64,000 bases of DNA from Bradyrhizobium sp. Rc3b (GTDB taxonomy: Bacteria > Pseudomonadota > Alphaproteobacteria > Rhizobiales > Xanthobacteraceae): positions 434,001-498,000 of the forward strand of contig NZ_FOUS01000001.1 of assembly GCF_900114915.1 (NCBI RefSeq), written 5' to 3'. How positions within the stretch are numbered: position 1 is the stretch's first letter; each line of letters starts with the position of its first letter. The notes below the pieces were generated by a model. That model saw only the letters and a program-made list of their open reading frames with translations, was not told where the DNA came from and did no database searches. The position numbers were made by a program, and so were the translations under genes. Below are positions 18,792-28,868 of the stretch, one piece after another.

Positions 18792-18883
18792 CGTAGGGTG
18801 GGCAAAGGCGCAAAGCGCCGTGCCCACCATCTCGCGCTAATCGCAGAAAAGTCGTGGGCACGCTCCGCTTTGCCCACCCTACG
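18792..18883 (+). repeat. Intergenic palindrome, family A
   Basis: The outer arms CGTAGGGTGGGCAAA and TTTGCCCACCCTACG are again a perfect 15-bp inverted pair, starting 18 bases after the carboxylase stop. A role as a transcript 3' end or stability structure is inferred from the position. Confidence 0.9.
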
Positions 18884-19031
18884 GCATCTCGCGTGCGATA
18901 AAAATTCCCTTATTAATTCAGTTGCTTAATTGCGTATTGGCGCAAGGGGGAAATTCAATTTGAACGTCGTTCATTTTCCAGCTACAAATAATGAACCTTG
19001 TTCAATTTTGGAGCCGGCATGTTGCGCGTCA

Positions 19032-19817
19032 ATGATCCCGCCCAAGCGACCAATCCGACGCTCCCGTCGGTATCCCGCCGCCCCACAACTCCGCGAGAGA
19101 TACCTGATTGGGGCCCTCTGCGTTCTGACGCTGTCGGCGCTCCTCGCCCCCGCGCTGCCCGCCGCCGCTTGGCACATCCCGCACTTCGTCGACAGTCGCA
19201 CCTGGCTCGGCGTGCCCAACGCAGGCGATGTGCTGAGCAATCTCGCCTTTCTCGCGATGGGCGTCTGGGGCTCGGAGCGGATCCGCGCCCGCCATGATGC
19301 GCCCGTGGGTGCAAGCTGGTTTTTCGTCGGCTTGATCCTCACCTGCCTGGGCTCAGGGTTCTATCATCTGGACCCCGACATGCCGCAACGGCTCGTGGCT
19401 GATCGTCTCGGCATGGCCGTGGCATTCGCGGGCTTTCTGGGCATCGCGGCCAGTGAGCGCATTAGCGTGCGTGCCGGCGAGGCGGTGTTGGTGCTGATGA
19501 TGGTTGCGGGCTTGCTTGCTGCCTGGGTGGCACGCGAGAATCTCACGCCATGGGTGGTTGTGCAGTTCGGCGGCATGGCACTTGCCGTGGGACTGGCGTT
19601 GACGCGGCCGCGGCCTGGCGCGCTCGGCGTGCAGCTGGGCGGCGTGATCTTCTTTTATGTGCTGGCGAAGCTTTTCGAACTCGGTGACGCGCTCATTTTC
19701 GAAGCGACAGGGCATATCGTCTCGGGCCACACGCTCAAGCATGTCGCTGCTGCCTTGGCGGCGTGGCCGGTGATCAGGTCGTTGGCGCCAGCTGGCTCCG
19801 CCCCGTGCCCTCATTGA
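19032..19817 (+). CDS. Ceramidase-like (CREST superfamily) integral membrane protein
   Basis: ATG 19032 gives 261 residues with a basic N terminus (RPIRRSRRYP) before the first of about seven membrane segments. Conserved-looking polar motifs sit at membrane edges: NAGDVLSNLAFL, GSGFYHLDPD, LVADRLGM and GHTLKHVAAALAAW. This S/H/D pattern matches alkaline-ceramidase-like hydrolases, so a lipid amidase or related activity is possible but not shown. The start is uncertain: a good GGAG site (19009-19012) leads to an out-of-frame ATG at 19019, while the frame itself is open from a TTG at 18930. The 3' end overlaps the convergent ABC ATPase gene by 44 bases. Confidence 0.7.
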   Translation: MIPPKRPIRRSRRYPAAPQLRERYLIGALCVLTLSALLAPALPAAAWHIPHFVDSRTWLGVPNAGDVLSNLAFLAMGVWGSERIRARHDAPVGASWFFVGLILTCLGSGFYHLDPDMPQRLVADRLGMAVAFAGFLGIAASERISVRAGEAVLVLMMVAGLLAAWVARENLTPWVVVQFGGMALAVGLALTRPRPGALGVQLGGVIFFYVLAKLFELGDALIFEATGHIVSGHTLKHVAAALAAWPVIRSLAPAGSAPCPH

Positions 19818-20771
19818 GCAGACACGCCACCTGATGCCCGTCGCCCGCGTCCAGCAGCGCCGGCCGCTCCGCCTTGCAACGCTCCATCGCAAATCGGCAG
19901 CGGGTGTGAAACGCGCAGCCTGAGGGTGGATTGACCGGGCTCGGCACATCGCCGTCGACCAGCGGCGCGAGCTTCTTCGCGAGCGGATTTGCGACCGGAA
20001 CTGAGGCGAGCAGGGCCTGCGTGTAGGGATGGCGCGGATTGCGGAACAGATCGTCCTTGCCCGCGATCTCGACGATGCGGCCGAGATACATCACGGCGAC
20101 GCGGTGGCTGATGTGCGCGACCACGGCGAGGTCGTGCGCGATGAACAGATAGGAGAAGCCGTGCTGGCGCTGCAGGTCGATCAGCAGGTTGATCACCTGC
20201 GCCTGGATCGAGACGTCGAGCGCGGAGACCGGCTCGTCGCAGACGATCAGGCGCGGCTCCAGCGCCAGTGCGCGCGCGATGCAGATGCGCTGGCGCTGGC
20301 CGCCGGAGAATTGATGCGGGAAGTTGTCCATCTGGTCGGCTCGCAAGCCCACCTGCTCGAACAGCGTTGCGACCCGCGCCTCCAGTTCCTTGCCGCTGGC
20401 GAGCCCGTGCACCGCAAGCGGCTCGCCAACGATGTCGCCGGCGGTCATGCGCGGATTGAGCGAGGCGAACGGGTCCTGGAAGACGATCTGCATCGAGCGC
20501 CGGTGCGGGCGCAGTGCTGCCTTAGACAGATGGGTGATATCCTCGCCGTCGAGGTGAATCTGGCCCGAGGTCGGCTCGACCAGCCGCAACACGCTGCGCG
20601 CCACCGTCGACTTGCCGCAACCGGACTCGCCGACGAGCCCGAGTGTCTCGCCGGCATGCAGCGAGAACGAGACGCCGTCGACCGAGTGCACGGTGCCGAC
20701 CTGCCGGCGCAGCACGCCGGCGCGCACAGGATAGTGCTTCTTGAGGTTGGTGACTTCGAGCAGAACGTCGC

Positions 20772-20775
<4 letters not shown>
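19774..20775 (-). CDS. Oligopeptide/dipeptide ABC transporter ATP-binding protein (DppF/OppF-like)
   Basis: This 333-residue ATPase has Walker [10 protein letters not shown], signature [15 protein letters not shown] and Walker [16 protein letters not shown]-terminal Opp/Dpp region with three cysteines ([14 protein letters not shown]) is typical of the OppF/DppF group, where it can bind an iron-sulfur cluster. It powers uptake with the DppD-like ATPase. The start overlaps the stop of the upstream ATPase by four bases. It is the last gene of the operon that reads 25334 down to 19774. Confidence 0.93.
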
Positions 20776-21778
<1,003 letters not shown>

Positions 21779-21779
<1 letters not shown>

Positions 21780-22672
21780 CAGCCGCGTTGCCTCGGATCA
21801 AGAATGTCGCGCAAGGCGTCGCCGAACAAATTGGCGCCGAACACGGCGAGGCTGATCGCGATGCCCGGGAAGATCACCAGCCACGGCGCGGTGCGGACAT
21901 ATTCGGCGGCCGACTCCGAGAGCATGCGGCCCCAGGATGGATAAGGCTCGGGAATGCCGAGGCCGAGGAAGGAGAGCGAGGCCTCGGTGAGGATGGTCGA
22001 GCCGAGCTGGGCGGTCGCGAGTACGATCAGCGGCGCCAGCGTGTTCGGCAGCACGTGGCGGAGCGCGATGCGCACTTCGCTCATGCCGATCGACTTGGCG
22101 GCTTCGATAAAGGGGAGTTCGCGCAGCGCCAGCGTGTTGGCGCGGATGACACGCGCGACCGTCGGGATCAGCGGAATGGCAATCGCAATGATCACGTTCG
22201 GCAGCGATGGGCCCAGTGCCGCCGTCATCACCAGCGCCAGGACCAGCAGCGGCAGCGCCTGGAGGACGTCGGAGACGCGCTGGAACACGAGATCGACCCA
22301 GCCGGAGAGATAGCCGGAGGTGAGGCCGACGATGACGCCGATCGTGCCGCCAAGCGCGGTCGAGCCGATCCCAACCGCCAGCGAGATCCGCGCGCCGTGG
22401 ATGATGCGGCTGAACACGTCACGGCCGAAGGAGTCCGTTCCCATCCAGTGCGCCAGGCTCGGGCGGGCGAGAGCGCGGGCCGAATCAATCGACAGGGGAT
22501 CGTAGCGCGCGATGAAATCGGCGAAGACGGCCGTGAATACGAACACGGTCATGATGACGAGGCCCGCGGCGCCCAGCACATGCCGCTGTGCCAAAAACAG
22601 TACGCGGCGCCAGCCCCCGGTCGCATGCGCGCCGGCCCGCCTCAGTTCAACGTCGAAGTCGATCGTGGCCAA
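21779..22672 (-). CDS. Peptide-type ABC transporter permease (DppC-like)
   Basis: The start is TTG 22670-22672, supported by AGGAG six bases upstream; product 297 residues. The N-terminal OppC_N segment ([20 protein letters not shown]) is followed by about five further membrane helices. The cytoplasmic EAA-type loop around [20 protein letters not shown] contacts the ATPases. With the DppB-like partner it forms the inner-membrane channel of the importer. Confidence 0.92.
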
Positions 22673-22681
22673 ATTGATCTC

Positions 22682-23629
22682 CTAATCCGTGTACCTGATG
22701 CGCGGATCGAACACGGCGTAGAGCATGTCGACGATGAAATTCGCGCTCACCACCACGACGGCGATCAGCATCACGAGGTTCTGCACGATCGGATAGTCGC
22801 GCCAGCGGATCGCCTCGACCAGGAAGCGGGCGACGCCGGGGATGTTGAACACCGTCTCGGTGACGATGAGGCCGCCGATCAGGAACGCAGCCTCGATGCC
22901 GATCACGGTGATCACCGGAAGGATCGCGTTCTTCAGCGCGTGGTGATAGTTCACGGCGGCATCGGAGGCGCCCTTGGCGCGCGCGGTGCGGATGTAGTCC
23001 TGCCGCAGCACCTCCAGCATCGAGGATCGCGTGATGCGCATGGTCAGCGCGGCGCTGCGGAAACCGACCGCGGCGGCCGGCACGGCGTAGGTGGCGAACG
23101 CCTCAAGCCAGGTCTTCGGGTTTGGATTGAAGATCGGCATCTGGCCGAACATCGCCACCGACGCAGTCAGGATGAGCAGGCCGAGCCAGAACGAGGGCAG
23201 CGACAAGCCGCTCAAGCTGACGACACGCAATGCGTAATCCAGCCGTGTGCCCTGCTTCACCGCGCTGATGACGCCGAGCGGAATACCGATCGAGGCCGAG
23301 AATAGCAGCGCGAGGCCGGCTAGCTTTGCCGTGATCGGAATCCGCGGCAATATCTCCTGCAGCGCGGGCTTTTCGGAGACGTAGGAGTAGCCGAAGTCGC
23401 CGTGCAGAAAACCGCTGATCCAATGCCAATATTGCACGATCAGCGGCTGGTCGATGCCGAGCTCCTTCTCCAGATTGGCCTTGTCGGCGGGATCGACATA
23501 GCCGGCGGCTGCGAACAGGATGTCGACGATGTTACCGGGCACGATGCGCAGCAGGACGAAGATGACGACCGAGATCCCAAACAGGGTCACGAGCATCAGG
23601 AACAGGCGTCGCACCAGATAGGCAAACAT
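22682..23629 (-). CDS. Peptide-type ABC transporter permease (DppB-like)
   Basis: This 315-residue membrane protein begins MFAYLVRRLFLMLVTLFGIS, the usual start of DppB/OppB permeases. It has six helices and the EAA loop RAKGASDAAVNYHHALKNAI. It pairs with the DppC-like permease encoded nine bases downstream. The binding-protein gene lies upstream across a 106-base gap that contains a palindromic element. Confidence 0.92.
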   Translation of the reverse strand: MFAYLVRRLFLMLVTLFGISVVIFVLLRIVPGNIVDILFAAAGYVDPADKANLEKELGIDQPLIVQYWHWISGFLHGDFGYSYVSEKPALQEILPRIPITAKLAGLALLFSASIGIPLGVISAVKQGTRLDYALRVVSLSGLSLPSFWLGLLILTASVAMFGQMPIFNPNPKTWLEAFATYAVPAAAVGFRSAALTMRITRSSMLEVLRQDYIRTARAKGASDAAVNYHHALKNAILPVITVIGIEAAFLIGGLIVTETVFNIPGVARFLVEAIRWRDYPIVQNLVMLIAVVVVSANFIVDMLYAVFDPRIRYTD

Positions 23630-23651
23630 CCTTCGCCCTCCGCGAGCCGCT

Positions 23652-23701
23652 AGAGCATGATCCGGAAAGGTGCGCAGCGGTTTTCCGACAAGATCATGCT
23701 C
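23652..23701 (-). repeat. Palindromic element between binding-protein and permease genes, family G
   Basis: GAGCATGATC and GATCATGCTC form a perfect inverted pair (23653-23662 and 23692-23701), with the inner segment CCGGAAAGG opposed by TTTTCCG. This GAGCATGATCCGGAAA element is common in Rhizobiales intergenic DNA. It could protect the upstream binding-protein message and lower expression of the permease genes. Confidence 0.8.
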
Positions 23702-23735
23702 AAAACCAAAATCCCGAAGCCTTCAGCCTGCCGCG

Positions 23736-25334
23736 CTACTTGTCGAGCCACGCGTCCTCGTAGCGAAAGCCGTTATAGGAGCTGTTCGACATGATCGTGA
23801 TGCCCTTGACGTAGGGCTGCCAGCAGGTGCCGGCCCGTGCGTGGAAGATGATCGGACGGGCAACGTCCTCCTGCAGCTTCTTGTCGATGTCCCACACCAG
23901 CGGCTTGCGCTTGCTGGCGTCGGTCTCCTGCGACTGCACGTCGAACAGCTTCTCGATCTCCTTGTTGCAGTAATTGGTGTAGTTCCGCTCCGACCCGCAG
24001 GAATAGTTTTCGTAAAAGGACTGATCGGGGTCGTCGACGGAGTTGCCGGTCAGGTTGAGGCCCAGCATGTAATCCTTGCGCGCGACTTTCGGGAACCAGT
24101 TCGCGGTTTCCACGACGTCGAGCTCGCCGTCGATATAGATGCTCTTGAGCTGGTCGATCAGGATGACGGCGGGGTCGCGATATTCCGCCAGATTGCGCGT
24201 CGAGACCTTCACCGCGAGATGCTTGTCAGGACCGTAGCCCGCCTTCTGCATCAGCTTCTTTGCCTCTTCCCGATTCGCGTTCACGTCCCGGCCGTAGCCC
24301 GGAATGGTCTCGAGCTTGTCCTTGGGCATGCCCCAGATGCCCTGAGGCGGTGGCAGCATGGTGCCGCCGATATCGGCCTGGCCTTCGAACAGGATGTCGA
24401 CGAAGGCCTTGCGATCGAGCGCAAGTGCCACCGCCCGGCGAATATCGATGTTGTCGAACGGCGCGGACGTCGAATTGACGATGATGTTGGTCGAAACGTT
24501 GGTCGGCTCGACGACGCAGGTCGCGTTCGGCGCCTGCGACTTGATGTCCTTCAGGAGCGGGATCGTGATGTGCGTCGGGAAGGTCATGTCGAACTTGCCG
24601 GCGACGAAAGCGAGAATCGCGGTCGAGCGGTTCGTGATGATCGTGTATTCGATGCCGTCGAGATAGGGCAGGCCCTTTTTCCAATAGTCCGGATTTCGCG
24701 TCAGCTTGATCGATTCATTGGCCTTGAACTCGACGAACTTGAACGGTCCGGTTCCGACCGGATGGGTGCGCATGTCCGCGGGCGAGACGTGGCAGGGATA
24801 GATCGGCGTATAGCCGGACGCCAGCATCGCGAGCAGCGAGGGTTGCGGCCGCTTCAGGTCGAAGGAGACCTCGAAATCGCCGCTCGTCGTGATCTCGTTG
24901 ACTTCGTTGTACCAGGCTTTGCGCGGATTCTGCCGAAGCTTCTGCTGCGATTTGCCCATCAGGAGATCGAATGTGCATTTGACGTCGGCCGATGTGAAAG
25001 GCTTGCCGTCATGCCATTTGACACCCTGGCGCAGCTTGAACGTCAGCTTCTTGTTGTCGTTGCCCCAGGACCAGCTTTCAGCCAGTTCGGGCCGGAGGGT
25101 CTCAGGACTGTTCTGCGCGATGTGCTGGTCATAAATGACGAGGTTATTGAAGACGCCCATGAACGGCACGTTGACCGAATAGGTCGCGCCCTCGAGGATC
25201 GACGCGTTTGCCGGACTGTCGCGGTGATACATCCGCAAGGTCCCGCCCTGCTTGGGCTCGCCGGCGAGCGTGGTGGTTGAGGCCGTCAGCACAGATAGCG
25301 CCGCCATTGCGGCGAGCGCCCACACGCTCCGCAT
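23736..25334 (-). CDS. Peptide-type ABC transporter substrate-binding protein (SBP family 5)
   Basis: Two in-frame ATGs lie at 25340 and 25334. The GGGAGG site touches the first but is six bases from the second, so I choose 25334 (532 residues). A Sec signal (MRSVWALAAMAALSVLTAST, cleavage near LAGEP) precedes a family 5 extracellular binding protein: KLTFKLRQGVKWHDGKPF, VGTGPFKFVEF and RNPDYWKKGLPYLDGIEY. It captures a peptide or other ligand in the periplasm for the DppBCDF-like system encoded downstream. The ligand is not predictable from sequence. Confidence 0.93.
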   Translation of the reverse strand: MRSVWALAAMAALSVLTASTTTLAGEPKQGGTLRMYHRDSPANASILEGATYSVNVPFMGVFNNLVIYDQHIAQNSPETLRPELAESWSWGNDNKKLTFKLRQGVKWHDGKPFTSADVKCTFDLLMGKSQQKLRQNPRKAWYNEVNEITTSGDFEVSFDLKRPQPSLLAMLASGYTPIYPCHVSPADMRTHPVGTGPFKFVEFKANESIKLTRNPDYWKKGLPYLDGIEYTIITNRSTAILAFVAGKFDMTFPTHITIPLLKDIKSQAPNATCVVEPTNVSTNIIVNSTSAPFDNIDIRRAVALALDRKAFVDILFEGQADIGGTMLPPPQGIWGMPKDKLETIPGYGRDVNANREEAKKLMQKAGYGPDKHLAVKVSTRNLAEYRDPAVILIDQLKSIYIDGELDVVETANWFPKVARKDYMLGLNLTGNSVDDPDQSFYENYSCGSERNYTNYCNKEIEKLFDVQSQETDASKRKPLVWDIDKKLQEDVARPIIFHARAGTCWQPYVKGITIMSNSSYNGFRYEDAWLDK

Positions 25335-25560
25335 GCTCATCCTCCCTGGACATCAGTCTTTTTGGCCTTTGCGGCCTGTTTGTCGCGACGATAGCACGCG
25401 AGTCGAGGGAGGCAACCGGTAAGGCCGCATGCCGCCTCGACAATTCGGATGACCGAAGGCCGCAGGTCTTCATGCTCACGATATGAGAGTGCAGGTGCGA
25501 AGAGATGGTTCCGGTGCTGGCGTTGCGCGCAATCGTATCAACAAGCTCGCCGCCGCGCCC

Positions 25561-27111
25561 TCACACGATCCGCGACGCCTTGTTCCCCCAATACCGGTCC
25601 CGCAGCAGCCGCTTGTACAACTTCCCGGTCGGCAGCCGCGGCAATTCCTTCTCGAAATCGACCGAGCGCGGCACCTTCTGCCGTGACAGCGATTTTGCGC
25701 AGAATGCGATCAGCTCTTCGGCGAGGGCCTCGTCCGGCACGACATCAGGCATCGGCTGCACCACCGCCTTCACTTCTTCGCCGAGATCGGGATTGGGGAC
25801 GCCGAACACCGCGGCATCGGCGACCTTGGGATGGGTGATCAGCAAATTCTCGCATTCCTGCGGGTAGATGTTCACGCCACCGGAGATGATCATGAAGGTG
25901 GCGCGATCGGTGAGGTAGAGAAACCGGTCGGCGTCGACATAGCCGACATCGCCGACCGTGCTCATGCTGCCGTCGGCCGAACGCGCCTCCTTGGTCTTCT
26001 CCGGATCGTTGAAATATTCGAACGGCGAGGCGGTCTTGAACCAGACCTGGCCCGGGGTTCCGGTCGGGCATTCCCGCATGTTCTCGTCGAGGATGTGGAG
26101 GTCGCCGAGCAGCACCTTGCCGACGGTGCCGCGATGGCTAAGCCATTCCTCGCTGTTGCAGGCGGTAAAGCCGAGGCCTTCGGTGGCGCCGTAATATTCG
26201 TGGATGATCGGGCCCCACCATTTGATGATGTCGTCCTTGACCAGAGCGGGGCAGGGCGCGGCGGCGTGGATCGCGATCTCCAGCGAGGACAGGTCGTAGC
26301 GCTTGCGCACCTTCTCCGGCAACTTCAGCATGCGCGAGAACATGGTCGGCACCAGCTGGGTGTGGGTGATACCCCACCGCTGGACGAGCTCGAGGTAACG
26401 CTCGGGATCGAAGCTCTCCATGATGATCACGGTGCCGCCCATGCGGATCGTGAGGTTCACGGCCGCCTGCGGCGCCGAGTGATAGAGCGGGGCCGGCGAG
26501 AGGTAAACCATGCCCTCGCGGTAGTGCCAGAGCTTGGTCAGGAAATCGAACAGCGGCAGATTATGCTTCGGCGGCTCCTCCGGCAGCGGCCGCAGAATGC
26601 CTTTCGGCCGTCCCGTCGTGCCGGACGAATAGAGCATGGCCGTGCCGAGCCACTCGTCCGCGATCGGTGTCGCCGGCATATCCGCGGTCACGTCCGCAAG
26701 TCCGACGATGCGCTCGCTCTCGCCCGGGCCGTCGGCGACGATGCAGAGCTTGATATCGGGGCAGGCCTTGATCGCCTCGCGGGCGATGTCGAGCTTCGCC
26801 ACCGAGGTGATCAGGATCTTCGACTGGCTGTTGACGAGCAAATAAGCGAGCTCGCCTGGCGTCAGGAAGGAGTTGATGCAGGTGTAGTACAGCCCGGAGC
26901 GTTCGCCGGCGCCGCAGGCCTCCAGATAGCGCGAATTGTTCTCCATGAAGATCGAGTAATGGTCGAGCCGCTTCAAGCCGTGCTGGCGGAACAGATGGGC
27001 CAGCCGGTTGCTGCGCGCATCGAGCTCGCGATAGGTGACGGCCTCGCCTGTGGCCGCCATGATGAAGGCGGGCTGCAGCGGGCGTAGGCGGGCATGCTGA
27101 CCTGGGTACAT
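25561..27111 (-). CDS. Acyl-CoA synthetase (AMP-forming)
   Basis: A 516-residue ANL-superfamily ligase starting at ATG 27109-27111 after GGAGG. It shows P-loop TAMLYSSGTTGRPKG, acid motif YYGATEGLGF, hinge-region DRATFMIISGGVNIYP and the C-terminal lysine in LPTGKLYKRLL. It activates a carboxylic acid to its CoA thioester. It lies 18 bases downstream of the iron-type alcohol dehydrogenase gene and is probably co-transcribed, so an alcohol or keto intermediate may connect the two reactions. The substrate is unknown. Confidence 0.92.
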   Translation of the reverse strand: MYPGQHARLRPLQPAFIMAATGEAVTYRELDARSNRLAHLFRQHGLKRLDHYSIFMENNSRYLEACGAGERSGLYYTCINSFLTPGELAYLLVNSQSKILITSVAKLDIAREAIKACPDIKLCIVADGPGESERIVGLADVTADMPATPIADEWLGTAMLYSSGTTGRPKGILRPLPEEPPKHNLPLFDFLTKLWHYREGMVYLSPAPLYHSAPQAAVNLTIRMGGTVIIMESFDPERYLELVQRWGITHTQLVPTMFSRMLKLPEKVRKRYDLSSLEIAIHAAAPCPALVKDDIIKWWGPIIHEYYGATEGLGFTACNSEEWLSHRGTVGKVLLGDLHILDENMRECPTGTPGQVWFKTASPFEYFNDPEKTKEARSADGSMSTVGDVGYVDADRFLYLTDRATFMIISGGVNIYPQECENLLITHPKVADAAVFGVPNPDLGEEVKAVVQPMPDVVPDEALAEELIAFCAKSLSRQKVPRSVDFEKELPRLPTGKLYKRLLRDRYWGNKASRIV

Positions 27112-27129
27112 CTATCCTCCGGCTTTGGA

Positions 27130-28284
27130 TTATGCGGCGAGAAGCAGGATTTCGCGCACCTGCGCCGGGCCTTCGATCTTGCGCGGGTTGCGCGGGATCC
27201 AGTTGGTGCGCATCGCCTGCTCGGCGATTGTCTCGAAATGCTCGGGCGATACACGCACCTCCGCGAGGCTGCGCGGCATGCCGAGCGAGCGGATGAAGGC
27301 ATCGAGCACGTCGGCGGCGTTGTGGCCGGGATAGCCCATGGCAGCGGCGACAATCATCTGGCGCTCGGCGTTGTCCCTCGCGTTCCAGCGCATCACCGCC
27401 GGCAGCATGATGCAGGACGTGTAGCCGTGCGGCACGTCGAAGGCCGCGCCCAGCACGTAGCCGATGCCGTGGCTCGCGCCCATGGGAACGCCGGCCGCGA
27501 GCGCGCCCATCGACAGCCAGGTGCCGATCTGCGCATCCATCCGCGCGTCGAGATCGGCGGGGTCGGCTTTCACCCGCGGCAGCGCGTCGGCGAGCATGGC
27601 GAGGCCCTTCACCGCTTGCGCGTCGGCATAGGGATGCGTCTCGCGCGAGCAGATCGCTTCGACGCAATGGTCGATGGCGCGGATGCCGGTCGACAGAAAC
27701 AGCCATTCCGGCGTGTGCACGGTGATGGCGGGGTCGAGAATGGTCGCACGCGGAACGCTGAGCGGATGCCGCAGCATCTGCTTCACATGGGTGCTGAGGT
27801 CGGTAACCCCCGCGATTGAGCTGAACTCGCCGCCGGCGATCGTGGTGGGCACGCTGACCTGGCGCACCGTCGGCGCCGTCATCTCCGGTGCGACGCCCTT
27901 GTGCACGCGGATGCGATCGATGTCGGCGATGTCGTTGATGCCATTGGCGAGACAAAGCTGCACCGCCTTGGCGCCGTCGGTGATCGAGCCGCCGCCGACG
28001 GTGACGATCAAATCGGCGCCGGCCTCGCGCGCCGCGTTGGTTGCCGCGATCACCGCCTCGCGCGGCGTGTGCGCCGGCATGGCATCGAACAGGCCGGCGC
28101 AGCGTGGTCCCAGAGCTTCCTTGATCTTGCTGATTTCGTCGGTCTGCCGGTTCAGCGTGCCCGAAACCATCAGGAAGGCGCGGCGCGTTCCCAGCCGGTC
28201 CATCTGCGCGACGATGGCCTCAGTTGCAGCATGGCCGAACACGACCTCCTCGATCGCGCCGAAAACGACACGTCCCTGGTGCAC
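27130..28284 (-). CDS. Iron-containing (group III) alcohol dehydrogenase / maleylacetate reductase-like
   Basis: I choose GTG 28282-28284: GGGAGG sits six bases upstream and overlaps a less likely TTG at 28302. The 384-residue protein has the NAD-binding GGGSITDGAK and a metal-binding helical domain with RAIDHCVEA, ASHGIGYVLG and FDVPHG, giving the Asp/three-His iron site of group III dehydrogenases. The ASHGIGYVLGAAFDVPHG spacing resembles maleylacetate reductases. It would reduce a carbonyl or oxidise an alcohol with NAD(P). It heads the two-gene unit with the acyl-CoA ligase. Confidence 0.88.
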   Translation of the reverse strand: MHQGRVVFGAIEEVVFGHAATEAIVAQMDRLGTRRAFLMVSGTLNRQTDEISKIKEALGPRCAGLFDAMPAHTPREAVIAATNAAREAGADLIVTVGGGSITDGAKAVQLCLANGINDIADIDRIRVHKGVAPEMTAPTVRQVSVPTTIAGGEFSSIAGVTDLSTHVKQMLRHPLSVPRATILDPAITVHTPEWLFLSTGIRAIDHCVEAICSRETHPYADAQAVKGLAMLADALPRVKADPADLDARMDAQIGTWLSMGALAAGVPMGASHGIGYVLGAAFDVPHGYTSCIMLPAVMRWNARDNAERQMIVAAAMGYPGHNAADVLDAFIRSLGMPRSLAEVRVSPEHFETIAEQAMRTNWIPRNPRKIEGPAQVREILLLAA

Positions 28285-28380
28285 GCCTGTCCTCCCGGAC
28301 AATTCGTCTTGTTTTGTAAGGGCAATCTAGCCGAGCGGATGGCGTTCGTCATGTGCGAAGGCGCTGGCTCTCTCTCTCTC

Positions 28381-28661
28381 TTACCCTCCCTCCAGGAGAG
28401 TAGGGCGATCGCATATGGTGTGCACGATGCGGCGGCATTGGCAGTCGGCTCCCTCTCCCGCTTGCGGGGGAGGGCTGGGGTGGGGGCTGTCTCCGCATTG
28501 GGATTGTTGAGAATTGCGGACGATGTCCCCGAGTGGTGACAACCCTCACCCGCCGCGCTCTGCGAGCGCGTCGGCCTCTCCCGCAAGCGGGAGAGGCGGA
28601 GCAAGCCCGCGGCCCTCACGAAATCCATACGCGATAGCCCTACCCAGGGGAGGGTGGCGTC
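28381..28661 (+). repeat. Compound intergenic repeat region, family E, in the 584-base gap 28285-28868
   Basis: The gap between the divergent dehydrogenase and RND adaptor genes holds no gene I can support. It contains nested hairpins: CCCTCTCCCGCTTGCGGGGG near 28451 followed by AGGG, a CTCTCCCGC/GCGGGAGAG pair at about 28575-28598, and CCCTCACCC blocks opposed by GGGTGGGGG-type ones. An outer pair TACCCTCCC...GGGGAGGGT spans the region. Short open frames here are by-products of the repeat. Confidence 0.75.
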
Positions 28662-28868
28662 GTGCCTTCGTCACCGGTCTCGTATCGCGCGAGAGAGCTC
28701 CACTCACCCCCTGTCAACCCGCCATCCGGTCAGGGCGCGCTCGGAAGCCCTGCACGCGCTTTGGTCTTGAAGTGGTCATCAACTCCACCCATCTTGGGAC
28801 GCCCGCGGGTAAATGCCTACCCTGCTTTTTCCGCGGCTTTTGACATGCGGACGATGCGAGGACCTGGG

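Noticed and set aside
18998..19297. Out-of-frame small gene starting at or before ATG 19019
   Set aside because: After about 40 codons it is a plain shadow of the membrane protein with Arg-rich composition; at most a short leader, noted as a finding.
28381..28661. Possible CRISPR array or small genes in the repeat-rich gap
   Set aside because: Repeats are inverted, of unequal length and without constant spacers; the short frames arise from the palindromes.
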